From positions 1 to 28,984 of the IMG/VR virus record IMGVR_UViG_3300025466_000135: a DNA stretch of 28,984 nt, one strand, 5' to 3'. The notes below the pieces were generated by a model that had not been told where the DNA came from, ran no database searches, and saw only the letters and a list, made by a program, of their open reading frames with translations. Of this stretch, positions 6,028 through 13,466 are shown piece after piece. How positions within the stretch are numbered: position 1 is the stretch's first letter; each line of letters opens with the position of its first letter. The DNA comes from a virus. The translations under genes and the position numbers were made by a program.

Positions 6028-8313
6028 ATGACTAAAAAATCTAACCCTATTGCAGAAACCAAAGTTCGCACTATCCTATATCTCTGGGAGGATAAACGTA
6101 GCCCAGGAGAACCAAAATTTGGTGACCATACTATTGCAGGTAGTCCAACTAAAGTTGAAATAGACAAAGATACCAAGGCCTATATTCGTAGTCAACTTAG
6201 TCGTCAAAAATATATTTACGATGCCGGCGATATTATTGTGCATTGGATCATTGACGCAACCGAATATGCTCAATCCGTAGGCAAAAATTATCCCCATGCT
6301 AAGTTAGATGATTATATTGCTAACGAAAAGACTGACCTTAAGAATTATAGAATACTAGCAGACGTTTATAAAATCTCAGCCGACGAACTTACTCGTAAAG
6401 TAAATGGTGTACTATATGGTGTAAGTAAAACTGGTACTTATGCTCCGCACAAGTTTCAACAAGAAGCAATTAATAAAGCAGTTGATTATTTCAACAATGG
6501 CGGTACTGATTATCTATTAGACGCTGTTATGCGTTTTGGTAAGAGTTTTACTAGTTATAAAATCTGCAAAGATATTGCCGCTAAACGTATTTTAGTTATT
6601 ACAGGTCGTCCTAAGATTAAAGACGGATGGAAGAATGATTTAGATCACGTAGACTTTGCAGGCTGGAATTTCATTGACAGCCAAAAAGAAAAGGATGTAG
6701 CATTTTACAATGCTGATGCATTGTTTACCACCGAAGAAGAACCTGTAGCTGAAGTTATCTTTGCTAGTTTTCAAGGTGGTAAACGTGCAGACAGCCGTAT
6801 TGCTAAAGTAATTGAGCAAGATATCGATGTAGTCATCATTGATGAAGCTCATGCGTACTTTAGCGCCGATGCTATTGATTTTATTAAAAAACTAAAAGCC
6901 AAACGTAAAATTTGGGCAAGCGGCACTCCTTTTAAAGCCTACGAAAGTGGCATGTTTGATGGAGAGACAGATACTTACCGTTTTACTCTATTAGATTTGT
7001 TACGTGAAAAAAAACGTGTAGAGGATTCTATTAAAGCAGGTGAATTTGTGTCTGACTTAGAAATGCGTTATACAGAATTTCCTAATGTACAATTTTTAGT
7101 AGCAGAATATCCGACGTTTAATAACGACGAATTATATAAAGAAGAAGGCCTTAATATGAAGGCTCTCACAAGTAGCAAAGATAATATTCCTAACTATCCA
7201 GACGAAGTCAATGGTCTATTAGACAGTTTGTTTAGAACCGACAGACGCAGTCCGTTTACCATGGGCGGTCGCGAGATTAAATATCCGGTTAATGCACAAC
7301 ATGTATGGATGGCTGTGCCTGCAGGCAAAGATGACACAACTAGCGAATCAGTTGCATCTGCTACTACCCTGGAAACTTCAATTAAAAATCATCCTTTGTA
7401 TAGCACAAAATATTCTCCACTGGCCATTAAAGGCAACAAGGATCAGGACGATGTTAATCGCCATATCACATTAGCAAAACAAAATAATCTTGGGTCTATT
7501 AATATCAGTTGTCGTAGCTTGAACACTGGCACTAAATTTCCTGATATTGATACTGTAGTATTTTTAACTGAAACTACAAGTGCCTCTGAGTTTTGGCAAA
7601 CGGGTGGTCGTGCATTACAACCTAAGCCAGGTAAAAAGAGTATTACTATTATTTGTTACAGTATTGAAATGGTTGTTAATATGGCCAACCGCATGGTTGA
7701 GTATAGCATCAAAGACACCAGTGATAAAAATCATAATGCTGTTATGACAGAATTTTTATCAATGATGCCAGTTTTTGTCAATGACGGCCCTCGTGTAAAA
7801 TCTTTAGATATTGAAGAAGTGTATCAACAACTTAGCAGTAGTGGAAGTGTTAAACGTAGTTTTAGCGATCGTGCTGTGTTAAGCAAAGACTTTGAAGACG
7901 TCGTATTAAACAATATAGAATTTTTCCGGGACATTCCCGACGTTGATAACGATGATCCCAGTTCACGTAAATTATTACATGCATCAGGAGTTAAGGGTAA
8001 AAATGCAACGCAAAAACGCACAGCGCCAACGACTGCAAAAGAAAAAGCTGAAATTGACGAAATTAAAATTAAGGTTCGTGAGTTCCTAACATATATCGGC
8101 GATGTCATGTCTGCTAGTCTTGCCTATGATCAAGCAGTAGTCGAATCATTGACTGACTTAGAGCATATTAACAAAGCCACAATTGATGGGGAATTAGGAA
8201 AAGGCACTAAAGATATTATTTTAGCGTTACTAAAATCGGGCGCACTCAACACATCTGTCTTAGACAGAAAAATTAGTGCTTATTATAATGTTAAACTTAA
8301 AACTGCAATTTAA
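6028..8313 (+). CDS. SF2 DEAD/DEAH-box helicase, restriction-enzyme type, with possible N-terminal nuclease-like domain
   Basis: 761 residues. Motifs: FQQEA (143-147), Walker A variant MRFGKS (168-173), DEAH in VVIIDEAH (272-275), motif III SGTPF (298-302) and motif VI QTGGRALQP (524-532), giving a complete two-lobe helicase core. The MRFGKS form is typical of helicases related to type III/ISP restriction subunits. Residues 11-100 form a separate domain (TILYLWEDKRSPGEPKFGDH, later TEYAQSVGKNYPHAKLDDYI). Its spacing resembles GIY-YIG/T5orf172-like nuclease domains, but this is weak. The C-terminal 150 residues are helical. The next ATG follows the stop directly, so helicase and methyltransferase are one transcription unit. 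ATP-dependent translocation is likely; whether it cuts DNA is open. Confidence 0.85.
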   Translation: MTKKSNPIAETKVRTILYLWEDKRSPGEPKFGDHTIAGSPTKVEIDKDTKAYIRSQLSRQKYIYDAGDIIVHWIIDATEYAQSVGKNYPHAKLDDYIANEKTDLKNYRILADVYKISADELTRKVNGVLYGVSKTGTYAPHKFQQEAINKAVDYFNNGGTDYLLDAVMRFGKSFTSYKICKDIAAKRILVITGRPKIKDGWKNDLDHVDFAGWNFIDSQKEKDVAFYNADALFTTEEEPVAEVIFASFQGGKRADSRIAKVIEQDIDVVIIDEAHAYFSADAIDFIKKLKAKRKIWASGTPFKAYESGMFDGETDTYRFTLLDLLREKKRVEDSIKAGEFVSDLEMRYTEFPNVQFLVAEYPTFNNDELYKEEGLNMKALTSSKDNIPNYPDEVNGLLDSLFRTDRRSPFTMGGREIKYPVNAQHVWMAVPAGKDDTTSESVASATTLETSIKNHPLYSTKYSPLAIKGNKDQDDVNRHITLAKQNNLGSINISCRSLNTGTKFPDIDTVVFLTETTSASEFWQTGGRALQPKPGKKSITIICYSIEMVVNMANRMVEYSIKDTSDKNHNAVMTEFLSMMPVFVNDGPRVKSLDIEEVYQQLSSSGSVKRSFSDRAVLSKDFEDVVLNNIEFFRDIPDVDNDDPSSRKLLHASGVKGKNATQKRTAPTTAKEKAEIDEIKIKVREFLTYIGDVMSASLAYDQAVVESLTDLEHINKATIDGELGKGTKDIILALLKSGALNTSVLDRKISAYYNVKLKTAI

Positions 8314-9621
8314 ATGTTTACTGCCTATATTAGACCCGACAAAGTTTACGATGTCTTACACGACATCAGGACTCCAAAATGGAAACTATCGGCCACTGGA
8401 GAGACTAGAACCAATTCTGCTCTCATTGATGAAATTTTAGCTACGATTCCAGTTGCTGAATGGAAAAGGGGAGGGCCATTTTTAGATCCTTGTTGCGGTA
8501 GAGGTACGTTCCTTTTAAAGGTTATTGACAAATTAGAGAAATACCATTCGCCTGAGAATATATTAAATATGATTAAGGGCATTGACATTGATAGCTATTG
8601 CGTGTATACTACTAAAGAAGTTATCTCTGCACGTTTAGGCGTTAAACCCGAAGAGTTAGATAATATTATCGTTCAGGATAACTTTATAACATGGGATTCA
8701 AAAGGTATGAAATTTAATATAGTGGGAAATCCTCCATTCCAAGAGGGTGGTAGAGATGACGAAGCAAATAAGTTATGGCCATTTTTTATAAAACGAGCCA
8801 GTGAGTTAGTCAAAGACAAAGGTTATGTAGCAATGGTTAGCCCAACTGGATGGATGCAACCCACTGCTGATATTGGTAAGGGAAATAGCAAAAATGCTGT
8901 TAGTATTTTCAATGACATATTTAAAGCAAATAATTTAGTTACTGCCAATATTAACAGTGATACCTTACAAAAAATGTACTTTGCCGGTGTTGGTAGTACT
9001 TTTAGTTATTTTACTTTTCAGAAGGCACCATATAAAGGAATAACCAACTTTATCACTCCCACAGGTACTATTCAAGTCGACATTCGTACAATTGACAGCT
9101 TACCCAAAGTAACAAGTAGTCTAAGTCTTAGTATTACTAAAAAAATGTCAGGTACACCGTTTAAATTTTATGATCAGAATCACGGGTTAAATGGCAAAGA
9201 AAATAGTGTTAAAGATTCTAACTATCAATATCGTGTATATCATACTAATAAAAAAGGTGGAACCTATTGGTATGGTTCTGTAAAATCTGCAGAAGCTAAT
9301 AAGCCCAAGGTTATTATTAGTTTGTCCGGAAAATATCTTGCAGTATATAATAACACTGACGGATTTAGTAATATGTGTATGGCACTTGTTTGTGATACTG
9401 ATGCACAGGCAACGCAAGCAGAAATTGTGTTAAACAGTAAGTTATATCGTTTTTGGGTAGAAATGCAAAAGTTTTCTGGATTTAATCCTAGAAAGTTAAT
9501 CTTAACTTTGCCAGCAGTTGATCTAAATCAACAATGGGACGATCAGTTATTGTATAAACATTTTAACTTAACCACAGATGAAATTGCTTATATTGAAGGA
9601 ATGTTTAGTGTTGCCGAATAA
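8314..9621 (+). CDS. DNA N6-adenine-type methyltransferase
   Basis: 435 residues. The SAM-binding motif DPCCGRG is at 58-64 (FLDPCCGRGTFLLKV), an acidic strand end IKGIDID near 88-93 and the catalytic NPPF at 139-142 (IVGNPPFQEGG). This is the gamma-type motif order (I then IV) of N6-adenine methyltransferases. The remaining 290 residues, including FSGFNPRKLIL near the end, would hold the target-recognition part. The start codon abuts the helicase stop with no gap, implying coupling. Such enzymes protect phage DNA from host restriction or act in modification systems. The specificity cannot be read from sequence. Its 3' end overlaps the next gene by 14 bp. Confidence 0.85.
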   Translation: MFTAYIRPDKVYDVLHDIRTPKWKLSATGETRTNSALIDEILATIPVAEWKRGGPFLDPCCGRGTFLLKVIDKLEKYHSPENILNMIKGIDIDSYCVYTTKEVISARLGVKPEELDNIIVQDNFITWDSKGMKFNIVGNPPFQEGGRDDEANKLWPFFIKRASELVKDKGYVAMVSPTGWMQPTADIGKGNSKNAVSIFNDIFKANNLVTANINSDTLQKMYFAGVGSTFSYFTFQKAPYKGITNFITPTGTIQVDIRTIDSLPKVTSSLSLSITKKMSGTPFKFYDQNHGLNGKENSVKDSNYQYRVYHTNKKGGTYWYGSVKSAEANKPKVIISLSGKYLAVYNNTDGFSNMCMALVCDTDAQATQAEIVLNSKLYRFWVEMQKFSGFNPRKLILTLPAVDLNQQWDDQLLYKHFNLTTDEIAYIEGMFSVAE

Positions 9622-10150
9622 AGAACAAGTTATATCGCATGCAAGGAACAGAGATTATATGAGCGGAGTTGAAAGAGATTCTGCTCGTATTAAGGCCACT
9701 GGCGAAGTTTTTACCCCAACAAAATTAGTACAAGCAATACTAGATAGTTTGCCACAGACTTTATTTACAGATCCATCAGAAACTTTTCTTGATCCTAGTT
9801 GTGGAGATGGTCAGTTTTTAAGTGAAATACTTATAAGAAAAATGGAAAACGGAATTAGCTTTGAAGATGCGTTATCGAGTATCTATGGAGTTGAACTGAT
9901 GGAAGATAATGCAGAAGAATGTCGCAAAAGATTACTTTGTGGACAAGAGCAATTAAGGCATATTGTAGAACGTAACATTGTATGGCACAATGGGCTGACA
10001 TATGATTATAGCTTTAATGGTACTAACTTTACCGAACAAGAACTATTAAACCAAACCATTGGTTTGCCGGTGAACACAGAAAAAAACAATAAAATTAAAA
10101 GGCTAAAAGAAACACTCACACCCGATTTATCTGCATTTGATTTAGAATAA
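9608..10150 (+). CDS. SAM-binding methyltransferase-like protein lacking the catalytic motif
   Basis: 180 residues from GTG 9608, chosen because AAGGA at 9596-9600 lies seven bases before it; the frame also allows ATG 9578 with no such site. TGEVFTPTKLVQAIL (31-45) and FLDPSCGDGQFLSEIL (60-75) are typical of N6-adenine methylases of restriction systems. The expected NPPY/F motif IV is absent: after HIVERNIVWHNGLTYDYSFNG the protein turns into a charged tail. It is far shorter than full methylases. It may bind SAM or DNA as a partner of the preceding methyltransferase or be a reduced descendant. The intact frame and good ribosome-binding site argue against simple decay. Confidence 0.75.
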   Translation: MLPNKEQVISHARNRDYMSGVERDSARIKATGEVFTPTKLVQAILDSLPQTLFTDPSETFLDPSCGDGQFLSEILIRKMENGISFEDALSSIYGVELMEDNAEECRKRLLCGQEQLRHIVERNIVWHNGLTYDYSFNGTNFTEQELLNQTIGLPVNTEKNNKIKRLKETLTPDLSAFDLE

Positions 10151-10151
10151 A

Positions 10152-11204
10152 ATGAGCTACTTAGACAAAATCAAAAAGAAATACGATATCACAGACTACA
10201 AGGAAAGCGGTGTAACTATACCCGAACTTCCTACTGATGGTATTGTATTAATTGTAGGTACGTCGGGTTCAGGTAAAAGTACTATCTTGCGTGGCCTGGG
10301 TGAACTACGTCAGCCTGTAGTAGATAACGCTCGCACTACAATAGAAAACTTTAGTACTCCGGAACGTGGCGAAGAACTCTTACTTGCCTGCGGACTTCGT
10401 AGTATTCCTACTTGGTTTCGATCACCCAATACACTAAGCAATGGTGAGTACCACCGTTTTGAAATGGCTCTTAGTTTAGATCAAGGGCTCAGCACAGTTG
10501 ACGAGTTTACGTCGGTAGTAGACCGCGATACTGCTAAAAGTCTAGCGTTAAGTATTCGCAAGTTCTATGACAAGCGAGGTACAACAGATCCGTTATACAT
10601 TGCAAGTTGCCACAGAGACATAGTAGAATGGTTAGATCCAGACTACGTATATGACACAGATCTCTGTGTCTTAGAAAATCGGAGGTCACTTCTTCGACTG
10701 GGGACAAGACCAGAACTCGCACTCACCATCAAAAGCTCAAGTGTCGACTATTGGAGATATTTCAGTAAGTATCACTATCTAGATACTGCTATTAGTAAAT
10801 CGGCGCACTACTATGTCTTACTCCTAGGTGATAAACCCATTGGTTTCCATGCCGCTATACATTCAACTAATAGAGATATTCATTCGTACTGGCGTGGCCA
10901 TCGTACTGTAATCCTACCCGAGTTTCAAGGCATGGGTATAGGTACAGCATTTAGTGATGCCGTTGCTAAAATTTATGTAGACAAAGGCCTGCGTTACTTT
11001 AGCAAGACAGCTCACCCTAGTTTTGGTGAACACCGCGAAAAATCAGACCTATGGCGCCCTACATCAATGAATAAGAAGAGTCGTGTTGGTAGTTACTTAA
11101 ACAAGGATGGTACTGCACGTGCGATGAAAGGGTATGGCGGCACAACTACTGTTCGCGATGCTTATAGGGTTTGTTACAGCCACGAATATATAGGTAAAAA
11201 GTAA
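10152..11204 (+). CDS. Fusion of ABC-type ATPase and GNAT acyltransferase (Mom-like class suspected)
   Basis: 350 residues. ATPase half: Walker A GTSGSGKST (36-44), signature TLSNGE (94-99), Walker B region STVDEFTSVVDR (114-125) and switch His in ASCHRDI (His154). It has no membrane segment, so it is not a transporter. GNAT half: WRYFSKYHYLD (201-211), then HRTVILPEFQGMGIGTAF with the acyl-CoA loop QGMGIG (259-264), and a conserved-looking TAHPSFGEHREKSDLWRP (286-303). The phage Mu Mom DNA-modification enzyme is a GNAT relative. Position behind two methyltransferase-type genes makes a DNA-directed acyl transfer an attractive inference, not a demonstrated one. It starts 1 bp after the previous stop and is followed by a strong terminator. 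Confidence 0.8.
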   Translation: MSYLDKIKKKYDITDYKESGVTIPELPTDGIVLIVGTSGSGKSTILRGLGELRQPVVDNARTTIENFSTPERGEELLLACGLRSIPTWFRSPNTLSNGEYHRFEMALSLDQGLSTVDEFTSVVDRDTAKSLALSIRKFYDKRGTTDPLYIASCHRDIVEWLDPDYVYDTDLCVLENRRSLLRLGTRPELALTIKSSSVDYWRYFSKYHYLDTAISKSAHYYVLLLGDKPIGFHAAIHSTNRDIHSYWRGHRTVILPEFQGMGIGTAFSDAVAKIYVDKGLRYFSKTAHPSFGEHREKSDLWRPTSMNKKSRVGSYLNKDGTARAMKGYGGTTTVRDAYRVCYSHEYIGKK

Positions 11205-11228
11205 CTCTGTTGTATAAAAGCAACACCC

Positions 11229-11254
11229 AAAACCCCCGTTTTTAGGGGGTTTTT
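11229..11254 (+). terminator. Rho-independent terminator after the helicase/methyltransferase/ABC-GNAT block
   Basis: AAAACCCCC (11229-11237) pairs with GGGGGTTTT (11245-11253) around the loop GTTTTTA, and the T run continues to 11254. It lies 24 bp after the ABC-GNAT stop and 19 bp before the next promoter, cleanly separating two transcription units. Confidence 0.85.
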
Positions 11255-11272
11255 CACGGGGTTTATTTCGAG

Positions 11273-11301
11273 TTGACCCATAATTCGTTCTCAGCTATAA
11301 T
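11273..11301 (+). promoter_or_regulatory. sigma70-like promoter
   Basis: TTGACC at 11273-11278, a 17-bp spacer with AATTC and TATAAT at 11296-11301. The following GTATGTATAGTG is shared with the promoter at 14385 and nearly with 15816. Expected +1 near 11308; the leader carries AAGGAG at 11320-11325. Confidence 0.85.
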
Positions 11302-11331
11302 GTATGTATAGTGATTAATAAGGAGCAGACA

Positions 11332-11610
11332 ATGGAAGTTCAAGTTAAAGATACTATTCGTTCTTATGATTTTAAACCAATGTTGGGCAGATCCGATTGT
11401 TTCGTTGAAGGTGTAGTATTAGACCGCAACGATTCTACTAACGGTTATCAAGCATATAAAATCCGTGTTACTCGTGATGTATTTGATGGTAAAGAATTTA
11501 CAGAAGTTGGTTACAAAAATACAGGTAACCGTGTTGGTGAAATTGTATTTGTTCCTTGGAAAGTTAGTTTTATGGAATACCAAGGTCGTGTTATCAATTT
11601 GAGCAGATAA
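11332..11610 (+). CDS. Conserved small phage protein, unknown function
   Basis: 92 residues from ATG 11332, placed six bases after AAGGAG. The in-frame GTG at 11311 is only a few bases past the expected transcription start and is rejected. The sequence is beta-rich (DTIRSYDF, FVEGVVLDRNDS, AYKIRVTRDVF, GEIVFVPWKVSF), suggesting a small barrel of about six strands, and carries SDCFVEG early. I recall similar DTIRS(F/Y)DF proteins in marine T4-like phages. Its own strong promoter suggests high early expression. Its stop region begins a structured RNA element. Confidence 0.75.
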   Translation: MEVQVKDTIRSYDFKPMLGRSDCFVEGVVLDRNDSTNGYQAYKIRVTRDVFDGKEFTEVGYKNTGNRVGEIVFVPWKVSFMEYQGRVINLSR

Positions 11611-11719
11611 GGCTGTAATGGGGCCGTGCGGTCCCTGGGGAGCCTTGATACCCCAGAATACGAAGCGAGTCAATTTTTGCTGGTGGTTGCGACTCACAAA
11701 CCTAAAACCAGCACTTTTT
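11609..11719 (+). ncRNA. Structured intercistronic RNA with two predicted pseudoknots (novel candidate)
   Basis: Stem 1: 11620-11625 with 11630-11635, loop GUGC, one G-U pair. Stem 2: CTGGGG 11635-11640 with CCCCAG 11651-11656; base 11635 is claimed by both stems. The loop of stem 2 holds AGCCTT (11641-11646), perfectly complementary to AAGGCT at 11609-11614. Stem 3: TGCTGGT 11678-11684 with ACCAGCA 11707-11713, continued by GGTT 11685-11688 with AACC 11699-11702. Its loop GACTC (11691-11695) is complementary to GAGTC at 11667-11671. Five T residues follow at 11715-11719. The element ends just before the ribosome-binding site of the next gene. It matches no riboswitch class I know. It may be a riboswitch, attenuator, RNA-stability element or released small RNA. 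Confidence 0.6.
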
Positions 11720-11735
11720 AACTAAGGAGATGTTG

Positions 11736-11924
11736 ATGTCAAAATGTCAAACTATTGCCGAGTACAAAGAAATGGTACGCAACATGCCCGTGCAAGAATT
11801 AATGGGCTTAGCCGATACCTACAACGATTGTCAAAGCCCAGGGGTCAACGACGTTGTTATCCGCGACATTCTCAACAACGAAGTTGAGCGTCGTATCAAC
11901 AACTGGGAAATCGCAGAAGTATGA
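11736..11924 (+). CDS. Small phage protein downstream of the structured RNA
   Basis: 62 residues, mostly helical (QTIAEYKEMVRNMPVQEL, then VIRDILNNEVERRINNW). ATG 11736 is preferred to ATG 11730 because AAGGAG lies at 11724-11729, six bases upstream of 11736 and directly abutting 11730. Translation is probably affected by the structured RNA that ends five bases before the ribosome-binding site. Overlaps the next gene by ATGA (11921-11924). Function unknown. Confidence 0.75.
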   Translation: MSKCQTIAEYKEMVRNMPVQELMGLADTYNDCQSPGVNDVVIRDILNNEVERRINNWEIAEV

Positions 11925-12265
11925 GCGAAGAAGGTAACCTGTTTATCATGGCCTGGGACTGTAACGGACTCGAGGCTGTGGTTAATATTACAGATCTTGA
12001 AAAAGAAGCTACTTGGGCTATGTTGCAAGACCAAGAACCTTCAAAAAAGATCAGCCATATTGTAAATTACCTAATGTTGCGAGCTCGTGCAAACGGACAA
12101 AGACATTATGAAATCTACACTATGAACGCTGTAGCTGGAATTTCGGATGAAGATATCCGTAGTATGTTTGAAAACGATCCGCAAGGTAGTGCTGACTTAA
12201 TTCGTGATCGTGGTCGTAAGATATATAGCGATCGCAGAGATGCAACAGCGGTAAAGATTGTTTGA
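11921..12265 (+). CDS. Conserved phage protein, unknown function
   Basis: 114 residues. An N-terminal strand NLFIMAWDCNGLEAVVNIT leads into a helical middle (EATWAMLQDQEP) and a patterned LMLRARANGQRHYEIYTMNA. The C-terminus is basic (LIRDRGRKIYSDRRDA). From memory, the WDCNGLE...LRAR...EIY pattern is conserved in marine T4-like phages; no role is known. ATGA coupling to the previous gene means it is downstream of the same structured RNA. The -35 box of the next promoter overlaps its last codons. Confidence 0.75.
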   Translation: MSEEGNLFIMAWDCNGLEAVVNITDLEKEATWAMLQDQEPSKKISHIVNYLMLRARANGQRHYEIYTMNAVAGISDEDIRSMFENDPQGSADLIRDRGRKIYSDRRDATAVKIV

Positions 12266-12290
12266 CCGATAATTCAGTTCAATGTATAAT
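12262..12290 (+). promoter_or_regulatory. sigma70-like promoter for the MoxR-type ATPase
   Basis: TTGACC at 12262-12267, a 17-bp spacer with TAATTC and TATAAT at 12285-12290. Expected +1 near 12297 leaves a leader of about 45 nt with AGGAG before ATG 12342. Confidence 0.85.
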
Positions 12291-12341
12291 AGTTGTATTG
12301 TAGTTAATTCATCCCGTAGTTAAATTTTTTAGGAGTCGTAA

Positions 12342-13442
12342 ATGAGCGTTAGTGAAAATCGTACAGTTACCCCTGCAGAGACTCGTAGTCGTTTGCTTAG
12401 GGCATTTAAAGTTAAGCGTCCAGTATTTTTGTGGGGTCCTCCAGGTGTAGGTAAGTCTGAGTTGGTAGCAGACTTGACTCAAGAATTAGGTGGTTTGTGC
12501 ATTGACTTACGTCTAGGTCAAATGGAGCCGACAGATTTACGTGGTATTCCGTTTTATAACAAAGACAATGGTAAAATGGATTGGGCACAACCAGTTGAAT
12601 TGCCAACTGAAGAAATGGCCGCAGAATATCCTGTTATTACACTATTCTTGGACGAGATGAACGTCGCAGCACCTGCTGTTCAAGCGGCTGCGTATCAGTT
12701 AATTTTGAATCGTAGACTCGGTACTTACTTCCTACCAAAGAACGTTGTAATTGTAGCGGCTGGTAACCGTGAATCCGACAAAGGTGTAAGTTTCCGTATG
12801 CCAATGCCGCTGGCAAATCGTTTCGTACACTTAGAAGTACGTGCAGACTATGATTCTTGGAACGAGTGGGCTGTTAAAAATCGTATCCATAAGGACGTTG
12901 TAGGTTACATCGGCTTTGCTAAACAAGACTTGATGGACTTTAACCCACGTTCTAGTTCACGTGCGTTTGCTACACCACGTTCATGGAGCTTCGTGTCAGA
13001 GTTTTTGCATGATGAAGATGCTACTGATGCAGAGTTGAGCGACTTGATTGCTGGTACTATCGGTGATGGCCTTGGTGTTAAGTTTATGGCGCACCGCAAG
13101 GTTGCTAGTAAGATGCCTAATCCAAGCGAGATTTTGCTAGGTAAAGTTAAGACCTTGGATGTTAAAGAAGTATCAGCCATGTACTCCTTGACTGTATCCA
13201 TGTGCTACGAATTGCAGGATAACTATGCTAAACTAGGCAAAGAAAAGATTGCAGACTGGCATGCTCAAGCAGATAACTTCTTCCGCTTTATGATGGATAA
13301 CTTTACCACTGAGTTGGTTGTTATGGGGGCCAGGGTTGCACTTACGACATACAATCTTCCATTGGTACCAGGTAAGTTGAAGAACTTTGACGAGTTCCAC
13401 AAGCGTTATGGTAAGTACATTATTGCGGCAGGTGGCAAGTAA
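12342..13442 (+). CDS. MoxR/CobS-like AAA+ ATPase
   Basis: 366 residues. Walker A GPPGVGKS (32-39), a MEPTDLRGIP segment (61-70) typical of MoxR/CobS ATPases, Walker B LFLDEMN (101-107), sensor-1 AAGN near 139-142 and a likely arginine finger in PLANRF (Arg160). A helical lid and C-terminal domain follow. MoxR ATPases work as hexamers with vWA partners to remodel proteins or insert metals (RavA-ViaA, CobS-CobT). Marine T4-like phages often carry a CobS-type gene. The likely vWA partner here is at 16141, with a homing endonuclease and small genes between them. It has its own promoter and a strong terminator after the stop. ATPase class is sure; the client is not. Confidence 0.88.
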   Translation: MSVSENRTVTPAETRSRLLRAFKVKRPVFLWGPPGVGKSELVADLTQELGGLCIDLRLGQMEPTDLRGIPFYNKDNGKMDWAQPVELPTEEMAAEYPVITLFLDEMNVAAPAVQAAAYQLILNRRLGTYFLPKNVVIVAAGNRESDKGVSFRMPMPLANRFVHLEVRADYDSWNEWAVKNRIHKDVVGYIGFAKQDLMDFNPRSSSRAFATPRSWSFVSEFLHDEDATDAELSDLIAGTIGDGLGVKFMAHRKVASKMPNPSEILLGKVKTLDVKEVSAMYSLTVSMCYELQDNYAKLGKEKIADWHAQADNFFRFMMDNFTTELVVMGARVALTTYNLPLVPGKLKNFDEFHKRYGKYIIAAGGK

Positions 13443-13466
13443 GATTTCACTAGCATCATAGCAGTA

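Noticed and set aside
11705-11729. Resemblance of the end of the structured RNA (AACTAAGGAG) to a preQ1-I riboswitch
   Set aside because: The required A-rich run and hairpin pairing of the preQ1-I class are missing; only the ribosome-binding-site context is similar.
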